From Eggerthia catenaformis OT 569 = DSM 20559 (GTDB lineage: Bacteria; Bacillota_I; Bacilli_A; Erysipelotrichales; Coprobacillaceae), in NCBI RefSeq assembly GCF_000340375.1, contig NZ_KB446646.1, positions 251,958 through 315,957 on the forward strand: a stretch of 64,000 bases of DNA, read 5' to 3'. The notes beneath the pieces are model-generated. The model worked only from the letters and a program-made list of their open reading frames with translations. It was not told the DNA's origin and did no database searches. Positions 28,497 through 37,661 of the stretch are shown here, piece by piece. The translations under genes were made by a program, and so were the position numbers. The number at the start of each line of letters is the position of its first letter. Position 1 is the stretch's first letter.

Positions 28497-30206
28497 ATGT
28501 ATTGGAAGAAATATATTTGGAGTTATCGTAAACAGGCATTATTAGGATTCATTTTTAAATTAATAGAAGCATTCTTTGAACTGCTGATACCTTTAGTAGT
28601 TGCTCATATTATTGATGATGGAATAACCGGTCATAATACATCCTATATTATCAAAATGGGTCTTGTTATGTATGCATTATCATTAGCCGGATATTGCTGT
28701 GCTATTGTCTGTCAGTATTATGCCTCTCTTTCTTCACAGGGATTTGGTACTTTGATGAGAAAGGAAATGTTTGATAGAGTTAATAAATATGATTATGAAA
28801 ACTTAGATGATATAGGAACACCTGCTTTGATTACTCGTATTTCTAATGATGTGAATCAGCTTCAGTTGGCAGTTGCCATGACAATCAGATTAGCCTCTCG
28901 TTCTCCTTTTATTATTATCGGTTCATTAATTATGAGTTTTACTATTTCAGTAAAAATAGGCATAATATTTATTTTTATTTCTTTTTTACTGGCATTTTCT
29001 ATTTATTTTATTATGAGTCGTACTCAGCCTATCTATATAAAAATCCAAAAGTTGTTAGATAAAGTCTCTCTTATCACAAGAGAAAATCTCGCCGGTATCA
29101 GAGTGATTCGTGCATTTAATAAACAGTCCAGTGAAAAGAAACGTTTTGAAGATATGACTGAAAAACAGAAGTCTTTACAGCTTTATTCAGGTAATATAGC
29201 CTCTATGTTAAATCCTCTGACAACAGTTATTGTTAATACGGGAATTATTATTATTCTTTTGCTGGGCGGACGTTTTGTTAATGATGGTTCATTGACTCAG
29301 GGAGAAGTAATAGCTTTAATTAATTATATGAATAGTATTCTTTTATCCATGTATGCTTTTGCTAATGTAATTCTTATCTATATTAAAGCCAAAGCATCTT
29401 ATGTAAGAGTTTCTGAAGTATTGGATACAAAGCCGGTTATTATTGAAGGTCACTCTTCAATACCGGAAACATATACTACTTTTCTTTCTTTTGAAGATGT
29501 TTCTTTTTCTTATCCTAAAGGAGAAGCTTTATCACATATTAGTTTTGAATTATCGAAGAATCAGACAATTGGTATTATTGGAGGTACCGGATCAGGGAAA
29601 AGTTCATTGATTTCACTCATTCCACGTTTTTATGATATCGATAAAGGAGAGATAAAAATAAAAGATCAGAATATTAAAAAATATTCTTATCAGTCATTAA
29701 GATCAATGCTTGCTCTTGTCCCTCAGAATGCTGTTCTATTTAGAGGAACTATTAGAGATAATCTATTATGGGGAAATCCGAATGCCTCAGATATAGATCT
29801 AATAGAAGCTTTACGTATTTCACAATCATATGATTTTGTTTTTTCTAATAAAGAAGGATTGGAAACAAAGATTGAAGCATCCGGGAAGAACATTTCAGGA
29901 GGACAAAGACAGAGATTAACAATCGCAAGAGCATTAGTTAAAAAGCCCGAATTGCTTATTTTAGATGATGCATCAAGTGCTTTGGATTATGCGACAGATG
30001 CTGCTTTAAGAAGAGATTTAAAGACTTTACAGACTACTGTCATCATTGTATCTCAAAGAGTATCAGCAATAAGAAATTGTGATCAGATTCTTGTTTTGGA
30101 TCATGGTCATTTAGCCGGAAAGGGAACACATCATGAACTTATTCATTCTTGCCGACTCTATAAAGAAATAGTTCATTCACAGACAGAAGGTGATATCAAT
30201 GAATAA
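28497..30206 (+). CDS. ABC exporter half-transporter, degenerate-site subunit
   Basis: Half ABC exporter (569 residues): six-helix membrane domain followed by an ATPase domain with GGTGSGKSS, ISGGQRQRL and LLILDDASSALD. The residue after Walker B Asp is Asp rather than the catalytic Glu, as in the degenerate subunit of TM287/288-, BmrC/BmrD- and LmrC/D-type heterodimers. The partner gene overlaps by 8 bases. It likely exports drugs or lipids. Confidence 0.93.
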   Translation: MYWKKYIWSYRKQALLGFIFKLIEAFFELLIPLVVAHIIDDGITGHNTSYIIKMGLVMYALSLAGYCCAIVCQYYASLSSQGFGTLMRKEMFDRVNKYDYENLDDIGTPALITRISNDVNQLQLAVAMTIRLASRSPFIIIGSLIMSFTISVKIGIIFIFISFLLAFSIYFIMSRTQPIYIKIQKLLDKVSLITRENLAGIRVIRAFNKQSSEKKRFEDMTEKQKSLQLYSGNIASMLNPLTTVIVNTGIIIILLLGGRFVNDGSLTQGEVIALINYMNSILLSMYAFANVILIYIKAKASYVRVSEVLDTKPVIIEGHSSIPETYTTFLSFEDVSFSYPKGEALSHISFELSKNQTIGIIGGTGSGKSSLISLIPRFYDIDKGEIKIKDQNIKKYSYQSLRSMLALVPQNAVLFRGTIRDNLLWGNPNASDIDLIEALRISQSYDFVFSNKEGLETKIEASGKNISGGQRQRLTIARALVKKPELLILDDASSALDYATDAALRRDLKTLQTTVIIVSQRVSAIRNCDQILVLDHGHLAGKGTHHELIHSCRLYKEIVHSQTEGDINE

Positions 30207-31953
30207 TAATCATACTTTTTCTCGTTTGATGAGTTTTGTTAAACCTTATAAAAAATATTTATTTCTTGCTTTATTATGTTCTCTCATTCATATTATTTTC
30301 ACTCTTTTAATACCGATCTTAACTGGTCGAGCTATTGATACAATGATTGGACCTTCAAAAGTAGATTTCTTATTACTTTATCAAAGAATACTATTGATCA
30401 TAATAACTGTTTTATTAGCTGCCTGTTTTCACTATCTTGTATTAAGGTTTTCAAATAAGCTGACTTTTGAAATTACTCAGCAGTTAAGAAAAGTCTTATT
30501 TAATAAGTATCATGAACTTCCTTTATCTTATATAGATTCTTCTTCTCATGGTGATCTTATGAATAGAATGATTGCTGATATTGATTTAATTGGTGATGGA
30601 CTCTTACAGGGATTTACAAACTTATTTTCAGGAATTATGACTATTCTGGGAACAATAGGATTTATGCTTTCTATTAATATACAGATAGCACTTATTGTTA
30701 TTATACTTACACCCTTCTCATTAATTGTTTCTTCTTTAATTGCTTCAAAGACTTATAAGTATTTTAAAGAACAGTTGTCTATTAGAGGAGAATTATCCGG
30801 TTTTGTAGAAGAAATGGTAGGAAATCAGAAGATTGTTAAGGCTTTTGCTCATGAACGGGAGAATATCAAAGCATTTGATCAAATCAATCAGAGACTCTTT
30901 CATTCAGGTGTAAAATCACAATTTTTAGGGGCTTTAGTTAATCCATCAACGAGAGTGGTGAATGCAATCGTATATGCTTCAGTATGTTTATTTGGTGCTC
31001 TCAGTGTTGTTAATGGGCACTTAACAGTAGGTATTCTTTCCAGTTTTTTAAGTTATGCTAATCAATATACAAAACCTTTTAATGATATTTCAAATGTCTT
31101 TACTGAACTTGAAACATCTCTTGCATGTGCTGATAGAGTCTTTATGATATTAGACCAGAAAGATATTAAAAGACCTGATCATCCTTCTACTATTGATCAT
31201 CCTAAAGGAAATATTGAAATTAAGAATATTTATTTTTCATATAATCCGGAACACAAGCTTATAGAAGATTTTAATCTGTCAGTAAAAGCCGGTGAAACGG
31301 TTGCGATTGTCGGTCCAACGGGATGTGGTAAAACAACACTTATTAATTTATTAATGAAATTTTATGAACCTGTTTCCGGCTCTATTTTGATTGATGGTAT
31401 CAATATGAATAAGATGACAAGAGAGTATATACGTTCTTTATATGGTATGGTTTTACAGGACACATGGTTGTTTAAAGGAACTATTAAAGAAAATATTGCT
31501 TTTGGTTCAGATCATTCTAGTGAAGAAGAAATTATTGAAGCGGCTAAGAATGCTCATGCTCATAAGTTTATTATGCAACTTAAGGATGGTTATGATGCTT
31601 TACTTAGTGAAGAAGGGGCTAATCTTTCTAATGGACAAAGACAGCTTTTATGTATTGCCCGTATTATGCTTGCTAATCCTCCTATGCTGATATTGGATGA
31701 AGCAACATCATCTATTGATACTCGTACAGAAAAACAGATTCAGTCTGCTTTTGATAAGATGATGAAAGATAAGACATCATTTATTGTAGCTCATAGACTT
31801 TCTACTATTCAAAAAGCGGATAAGATTATAGCTATGAAAGATGGACATATTATTGAGCAGGGAACACATCATGAACTGCTTAAACAGAAGGGTTTTTATT
31901 ATCATCTTTATTATAGTCAGTTTGATTTGAATGAAACTGAAAAAAGTATATAA
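30199..31953 (+). CDS. ABC exporter half-transporter, canonical subunit
   Basis: Second half of the heterodimeric exporter, about 584 residues: membrane domain plus ATPase with GPTGCGKTT and a canonical Walker B (LILDEATSSID). Its signature motif reads L-S-N-G-Q, departing from LSGGQ; paired with the Asp-type Walker B of the partner this gives one degenerate and one active ATP site. Start at ATG 30199, inside the end of the upstream gene, rather than the GTG at 30190. Confidence 0.93.
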   Translation: MNNNHTFSRLMSFVKPYKKYLFLALLCSLIHIIFTLLIPILTGRAIDTMIGPSKVDFLLLYQRILLIIITVLLAACFHYLVLRFSNKLTFEITQQLRKVLFNKYHELPLSYIDSSSHGDLMNRMIADIDLIGDGLLQGFTNLFSGIMTILGTIGFMLSINIQIALIVIILTPFSLIVSSLIASKTYKYFKEQLSIRGELSGFVEEMVGNQKIVKAFAHERENIKAFDQINQRLFHSGVKSQFLGALVNPSTRVVNAIVYASVCLFGALSVVNGHLTVGILSSFLSYANQYTKPFNDISNVFTELETSLACADRVFMILDQKDIKRPDHPSTIDHPKGNIEIKNIYFSYNPEHKLIEDFNLSVKAGETVAIVGPTGCGKTTLINLLMKFYEPVSGSILIDGINMNKMTREYIRSLYGMVLQDTWLFKGTIKENIAFGSDHSSEEEIIEAAKNAHAHKFIMQLKDGYDALLSEEGANLSNGQRQLLCIARIMLANPPMLILDEATSSIDTRTEKQIQSAFDKMMKDKTSFIVAHRLSTIQKADKIIAMKDGHIIEQGTHHELLKQKGFYYHLYYSQFDLNETEKSI

Positions 31954-31971
31954 TAGTCTCGGGAGATTATT

Positions 31972-33033
31972 ATGAAAAAATTATTAAAGATGATTAGAAA
32001 TATTCTTATTTGTATTCTTGTATTAGCTATATCCGGATTAGGATTATTAACTTATAAAGAATATCAGCCTGCTAATAAAGCAATAATTCCTTTGGTTCAG
32101 AATTCTTTAAAAAAAGAGGTTTCACTTAATCAGGAAATGAATATATTAACTTGGAATATTGGTTATGGTGCTTTAGGTGAACAGGCTGACTTCTTTATGG
32201 ATGGGGGAAAATCCGTACAAAGCTCTACTAAAGAAAGTGTTCAGAAGAACTTGATAGGTATTCAGAATATTATTAAGAATGAAAAACCGGACTTTGCTTT
32301 ATTTCAGGAAGTTGATTATGATTCAAAAAGAAGCTATTATATAAATGAACAGAAAGTATTATCTGCTGCACTTCCTTATTATTCAAGCAGTTCTGCCTTG
32401 AATTTTAAAGCTTTCTATGTTCCTTATCCTTTACCTCCTATCGGAAGAGTAAATTCAGGAATAGAAACATATTCAGCATATCGTATAAATTCATCATTAA
32501 GATATCAGCTTCCAATTCCTTTTAAATGGCCTAGCCGTACAGTTAATCTTAAAAGATGTTTAACATTAAACAGGATCAACATTAAGAATACCAAAAAACA
32601 GCTGGTTATTATCAATCTTCATTTAGAAGCTTTTGATAAAGGTGAAGGTAAGAAGAAACAAACAGAAGCTGTTAAGAAACTTATTGAAGATGAATATAAA
32701 AAAGGTAATTATGTCATTGCCGGAGGAGATTTTAATCAGACATTTACGCATATTTCATTACAAAACTATCCTCGGTATAAAAATAAGTGGCAACCGGGAA
32801 CGATAGATACATCTGTTTTTAAAGGTTTTAATTGTGTCATGGATAATACTTATCCGACGGCCAGATCATTGGATAAAGCTTATAGAAATAAGTTTAATCA
32901 TCAATATTATATGATTGACGGTTATATGGTTTCTAAAAATATTACTATTAAGAAAATTGAAACAAAAAATTATCATTTTAAATATTCTGATCATAATCCG
33001 GTAAAACTAACATTTCTTTTAAATCCGATTTAA
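31972..33033 (+). CDS. Endonuclease/exonuclease/phosphatase family protein, membrane anchored
   Basis: A 353-residue protein with an N-terminal hydrophobic segment (about residues 10-27) that acts as signal or anchor, so the catalytic domain is outside. EEP-superfamily motifs are in order: ILTWNIGYG, FALFQEVD, IINLHLEAF, IAGGDFNQTF and YSDHNPVKL. Substrates in the superfamily range from nucleic acids to phospholipids and inositol phosphates; here a lipid or surface phosphodiester is plausible. It lies 18 bases after the ABC exporter. Confidence 0.82.
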   Translation: MKKLLKMIRNILICILVLAISGLGLLTYKEYQPANKAIIPLVQNSLKKEVSLNQEMNILTWNIGYGALGEQADFFMDGGKSVQSSTKESVQKNLIGIQNIIKNEKPDFALFQEVDYDSKRSYYINEQKVLSAALPYYSSSSALNFKAFYVPYPLPPIGRVNSGIETYSAYRINSSLRYQLPIPFKWPSRTVNLKRCLTLNRINIKNTKKQLVIINLHLEAFDKGEGKKKQTEAVKKLIEDEYKKGNYVIAGGDFNQTFTHISLQNYPRYKNKWQPGTIDTSVFKGFNCVMDNTYPTARSLDKAYRNKFNHQYYMIDGYMVSKNITIKKIETKNYHFKYSDHNPVKLTFLLNPI

Positions 33034-33079
33034 AAGAATATAAGTATAAAAAATGTATAATATACAATTTTAGAGATAG

Positions 33080-33110
33080 AAAAAGACTTTCCATTAAGAA
33101 AAGTCTTTTT
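33080..33110. terminator. Bidirectional terminator
   Basis: AAAAGACTT (33081-33089) pairs with AAGTCTTTT (33101-33109) between the convergent EEP and alpha/beta hydrolase genes, with A and T runs on both sides. Confidence 0.75.
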
Positions 33111-33854
33111 TCATAGCTTAAAGAATCTTTGCAGTAATCGGGCATAATGTTTTGGATGCTGTAGACTAAATTCTCCATGTTTCATGCCTAATGTTGTATA
33201 AAGCTGAGAATGAGGAATAGTTTTACTGATTAGACGAGCACTTTTTCTGACTGAATGTACTTCTTTTTCACCAAATAAGATAAGTGTATGAGCTAGAGTA
33301 TTTTTTAAAGTTGGCGGAATTGTATAACTCATAGAATCTTTGACTAGATTTGTGAGTGAAGCAGAAGACATTTTTTGAATATCACGATAATAATAAGACC
33401 ACATTGTATCGGGAACACTTATTGCTTCCGCTTGTTTCTTACTAAACCATTTTTGTTTAATTAAAGGATAAATAGTCTTAATAGCAGGTGTTAGGATAGT
33501 TTTTGTAGATATGGATGGAATCACTTCACAGCTTTCAATAATTGCATATTGAGCAATTTTTGAATCTTTAGATAAGACAGTTAATGCTATTTGAGCACCA
33601 ACTGATAAGCCTCCAATCGCAAATATTTTACCATGACATTCACTATGGATATAACTCATAATCTTTTGTGCACATTCTTCATGACTGACATATGTATCCA
33701 TTTCTCCACCATGTCCTGAAAGACATGGAAGAACAACATGATAATTCTTTTCTAACTCTTTTGCGACCGGGAAGAATGACCAGTGAGCAAGCCCTCCGCC
33801 ATGAATTAATATAATTGTTGGATATGCTTTTTTTCCAAATTCTATAAATCTCAT
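33111..33854 (-). CDS. Alpha/beta hydrolase
   Basis: A 247-residue alpha/beta-hydrolase-fold protein with the HGGGLAHW oxyanion segment, nucleophile elbow GLSVGAQ (G-x-S-x-G) and a late catalytic histidine candidate in GMKHGEFSLQHP. No signal peptide. Substrate unknown; esterase or lipase-like activity is typical. AAGGTGAAAAG is the ribosome binding site. Confidence 0.82.
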   Translation of the reverse strand: MRFIEFGKKAYPTIILIHGGGLAHWSFFPVAKELEKNYHVVLPCLSGHGGEMDTYVSHEECAQKIMSYIHSECHGKIFAIGGLSVGAQIALTVLSKDSKIAQYAIIESCEVIPSISTKTILTPAIKTIYPLIKQKWFSKKQAEAISVPDTMWSYYYRDIQKMSSASLTNLVKDSMSYTIPPTLKNTLAHTLILFGEKEVHSVRKSARLISKTIPHSQLYTTLGMKHGEFSLQHPKHYARLLQRFFKL

Positions 33855-33984
33855 CTTTTCACCTTCTATACTTCATTCTACAAAAAATAGAGTAATCTTT
33901 CAATGATAGTTATATTTTAATAACTGGAAAAGATATTAATTATAGAAATTCAACATTTTACAATAGTGAATCCTATTAAAATAA

Positions 33985-34140
33985 TCCAATAAAATAAATG
34001 ATGGTGGAAATGGAACAATAGAAATTATAGATAGTGATGATAATATTTATGATGAAATCATAAGAGATAAAGAGATTTGGTCACTTAGTATAATGGATAC
34101 TGATAATCTTATAAATAATTTTGAAGTTAAGGATGATTAA
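33985..34140 (+). other. Possible C-terminal gene relic
   Basis: The 366 bases between the hydrolase and addA hold one open stretch of 51 codons without a start, reading D-G-G-N-G-T-I-E-I-I-D-S-D-D then EIIRDKEIWSLSIMD and ending at TAA 34138. The protein-like composition suggests the tail of a lost gene. A further short piece (LQLSKGEIEKQLRNFL and stop, around 34161-34211) may belong with it. I recognise no family; the rest of the gap shows nothing. Confidence 0.3.
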
Positions 34141-34220
34141 ATAAATGTAAAACTTTATATTACAGCTTTCAAAAGGTGAAATAGAAAAGCAATTAAGAAA
34201 TTTTCTTTGATTTAATATGT

Positions 34221-37200
34221 TTATACTTCAACAAGTTTTCCGGTTTCCAAGTAATAAACATATCCTTGTACTTTATAACCAGGATAATAAGCTTTTAATA
34301 CTTTTTTATAGTATTCAAGCTGTATACGATGTTTATTTACTAAAGCAGAATTACCGGTATGGGGAGTTATACGATCTGTTTTATAATCTAATACAGATAC
34401 TGTCTGATCTTTAATAAAGACTAAGTCAAAAATACCTTTAATAATTTCATCGTGATCTTTATATAAGAAAGGCTTTTCTTTATAAATAGTATCACTTTCT
34501 TTAATAAGTTGATAAGTATCGCTATGAATAAAGGATAGAATATGAGATTTATAATCATTAATTTTTCGGTAATCTTCTTCATTAAAGAAATCCTGATATG
34601 AGAGTTTATCTATAATATCTTCATCACTCTTAAAATCTAAGAAAGATAAAACATTATGAACTAAAGTACCTAATGATAATGCATCGGTTCTATTTTTATT
34701 GGTAGTATCAAAATATTCAAAATGCTTTTCATCTTCTAAAGCCTGTTTTTTAGTAACCGCAATAGAGCGATGATAATCTTTATAAGGATAAACATAAGAA
34801 TAATAAGCCTGATAGGTCTGATCAAGAGAATGATCAGACTGAGATGCTAAGCTATGTTGTGAGATTATATCATTTATTTCATAATAATGAAGATGAAAAT
34901 AAGCAAGTGCTGTTTCATCAGTATTTAAATTCTTGTTTCTTAATACAGAAGCTAGTATCCATTGCAGATAATTATTAGTAGAACGAATAGATTTGTTAAG
35001 GATAACTGATGAAGGTTTTGCCGTCTCATCAGTGTCATTTATTTTAACTTTTTTTTCTAAAGAGGCAAGCTGTTCCTGATTATCAATCACACCGGATAAA
35101 ATTAATTTATTTTCGGCACGAGTTAAAGCAACATAGAGAATACGCATTTCTTCATCTAAAGCATTCTTATGAATATAATGGGCAATCATATGACGATAAG
35201 GATTCTCTATTTCAGTTAATATCGGTCCAAATTCACTTTTTTTATAAATACGTGCTTTTGATCCGATACCTACTTCCTTATCTAATAAAATTAATGGTGT
35301 TTCATCAGACTTATTAAAGCGTTTTTGAAGATTAGCTACAAAGACAACTTTAAACTGTAATCCTTTAGATTTATGAATAGTCATAAAGCTGACAGAGTTA
35401 CTGTCATCACTCGCAATAACACCGGGAGCAGCCTGAGTGTTATTTTCCAGCTTAGCTAAAGTATCTTTTAAATAAGGTGATTTATCGTTTCTTAGCAGTT
35501 CAGTTAAGGCATCAATATTAGCACTTCTTTGTTCACCATTAATTAAGGCACTCACAAATTCCTGATAAGCAGATAATCTTAATGATTCAATGAGAGTTTC
35601 ATAAGCATTATGAGAACAGCTATATGTTCTTAAATGTTCAAAAACCTCTAAAAAATGCCGAACTTTTGGTAATGAAGATGACTGTAAGTCAAGATATAAT
35701 GGTTTCATTGGTTCTGTATACTGTCTGATTCCAAATAATTCATTTTCATTAAATGATGAAAATGAAAAATGATTATGAAGAACAGACAATAAAGAAATAT
35801 CATCATAAGGATTATGAATAGCTTTTAATAATGCAATTAAAGCTTTAATTTCAGGAGCATCATGAAGACCTTTAGATAAAGTAATGTTTGCAGGTATTTT
35901 ATATGATTCAAAGACTTTCTTAAAAGTAATAAAATCTGTTGTCGAACGCATTAGTACAGCTATATCTTTATATTCATATGAATTTTTTAATGAAAGAATC
36001 TTTTTTGCAATCATATGGGCTTCTATTTCGGCTTTTGTATAAGTATGATCATTATTAGTAACAGCTAAAATAATATCAGTATCATATTCATGATTATCTT
36101 TAAGATCCGCTAAAGTTGTATGTTTTGCCTGATAATCATATCTTAATTGTGCATTAGGATCTTCCAGATACTTTAATCCCCCTATCTTTTCATCCATAAT
36201 ACAGTCAAAGATATAGTTGATACAGTCTAATACTGCTTTTTGAGATCGATAATTATATTTTAAGTCAATACGGATATTATGATCATCTTGATTAGATTGC
36301 TCTAAAGGTATAAAATGATCAAATTTATATTTAAAAATAGATGGATCAGCCTGTCTAAAACGGTAAATAGATTGTTTCATATCACCAACCATAAACATAG
36401 GAATATCCGTATTACCTTGAGCTATCTTAAGTACAAGATTTTCTTGGATCTGGTTAGTATCCTGATATTCATCAATCATAATCTCTTTAAAGAGATTATG
36501 AAGCTTGTCTTTCACTTCAGGTTTATCTAATAATTGAGAGGCATAGTCTTCTAAATCATGAAAATCAAGCATATTCTGTTCTTGCTTCTTTTTTCTGAAG
36601 ACCTCTTGAAATTTTTGTAGTAGCCCATCTTTTCCTAAAAGATAATAGATATCTTTAAATGTATATTGAAGAAGATCCTTAAAATCATCTAATGATACAA
36701 TAGAAATCTTATCTGATAGTTTTTTTAATGGCTGTAAGACAGCTGATTTAAGTTTTGTGAATGACTCTTTATCTTTTGGAGAGATAGAATAATCTTTCCA
36801 TGAGATGCGAGGTAGCTTTAAAGGCATATGTAGGATATTCTCGAGATCTTTATAACTATTCACAGATATATGAGTTATATTATCAAAATACTGATCATAA
36901 GCTTCTTTAGTACTTAAGCCGTTCTTATCAGTATCAAAGAATGGCTCAATAGAATTTTCCAATACAAACTGATAAAGATTATTATAATTTGATAAAGTTT
37001 CATCTAAAGCATCAGAGAATATCTCTTTTATTAATTGAAAAAGGGATGAATCCTCTATCTGATTAAAGGAATAGTATTTCTTATAGATATGAGATAAAAA
37101 TGTTTCAAAGTCTACAAATGAAGCAGTTACACTATGATAATGTATAATCAGAGATATAAAATTGTCAAAGTGATTATTAATATTATATCTAGAAATATAA

Positions 37201-37661
37201 TCTTGAAATTGGGAGTCTAAAATCCATTTATTTAAGCATTCTTCCATAGCTTCTTTTTGTAATGTTTCAGGTGAAGAAAGTATTTCAAAGCCGGGCATAA
37301 TATTAATAAGATAGCCATATTTTTTTAATAATTCTGCACAAAATGAATCAAATGTAGTTATATAAGCGGAAGGCAGATCTAAGATCTGCGCTTTAATATG
37401 GATCTTAATAGATTCATCAAGTGACTGATCCTTTAGATCCTGATGAAGCTGTTCATTGAGTCTTTGTTTCATTTCCATACCGGCAGCTTCAGTAAATGTA
37501 AGTACTAAAAACTCTTTGATTTGATAAAGATCTTTTTTAATAAGATCATCAATTCTTGAAACAAGAATACGTGTTTTACCGCTTCCTGCCGGAGCAGAAA
37601 CAAGAATAGTTTTGTTTCTCAGTTCAATAGCTTTTCTTTGTTCCTGATTAAAATCTGACAT
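34221..37661 (-). CDS. addA: ATP-dependent helicase/nuclease subunit A (AddA)
   Basis: AddA/RexA (1146 residues), the helicase-nuclease that with AddB processes double-strand breaks to Chi sites for RecA loading. UvrD-type motifs: Walker A SAPAGSGKTR near residue 20, LTFTEAAGMEMKQR, motif II IDEYQDTNQIQ, and MTIHKSKGLQF. The C-terminal RecB-type nuclease shows GIFDLVF and VLDYKTDR. The start overlaps the addB stop by one base, giving the operon addB-addA. Confidence 0.96.
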   Translation of the reverse strand: MSDFNQEQRKAIELRNKTILVSAPAGSGKTRILVSRIDDLIKKDLYQIKEFLVLTFTEAAGMEMKQRLNEQLHQDLKDQSLDESIKIHIKAQILDLPSAYITTFDSFCAELLKKYGYLINIMPGFEILSSPETLQKEAMEECLNKWILDSQFQDYISRYNINNHFDNFISLIIHYHSVTASFVDFETFLSHIYKKYYSFNQIEDSSLFQLIKEIFSDALDETLSNYNNLYQFVLENSIEPFFDTDKNGLSTKEAYDQYFDNITHISVNSYKDLENILHMPLKLPRISWKDYSISPKDKESFTKLKSAVLQPLKKLSDKISIVSLDDFKDLLQYTFKDIYYLLGKDGLLQKFQEVFRKKKQEQNMLDFHDLEDYASQLLDKPEVKDKLHNLFKEIMIDEYQDTNQIQENLVLKIAQGNTDIPMFMVGDMKQSIYRFRQADPSIFKYKFDHFIPLEQSNQDDHNIRIDLKYNYRSQKAVLDCINYIFDCIMDEKIGGLKYLEDPNAQLRYDYQAKHTTLADLKDNHEYDTDIILAVTNNDHTYTKAEIEAHMIAKKILSLKNSYEYKDIAVLMRSTTDFITFKKVFESYKIPANITLSKGLHDAPEIKALIALLKAIHNPYDDISLLSVLHNHFSFSSFNENELFGIRQYTEPMKPLYLDLQSSSLPKVRHFLEVFEHLRTYSCSHNAYETLIESLRLSAYQEFVSALINGEQRSANIDALTELLRNDKSPYLKDTLAKLENNTQAAPGVIASDDSNSVSFMTIHKSKGLQFKVVFVANLQKRFNKSDETPLILLDKEVGIGSKARIYKKSEFGPILTEIENPYRHMIAHYIHKNALDEEMRILYVALTRAENKLILSGVIDNQEQLASLEKKVKINDTDETAKPSSVILNKSIRSTNNYLQWILASVLRNKNLNTDETALAYFHLHYYEINDIISQHSLASQSDHSLDQTYQAYYSYVYPYKDYHRSIAVTKKQALEDEKHFEYFDTTNKNRTDALSLGTLVHNVLSFLDFKSDEDIIDKLSYQDFFNEEDYRKINDYKSHILSFIHSDTYQLIKESDTIYKEKPFLYKDHDEIIKGIFDLVFIKDQTVSVLDYKTDRITPHTGNSALVNKHRIQLEYYKKVLKAYYPGYKVQGYVYYLETGKLVEV

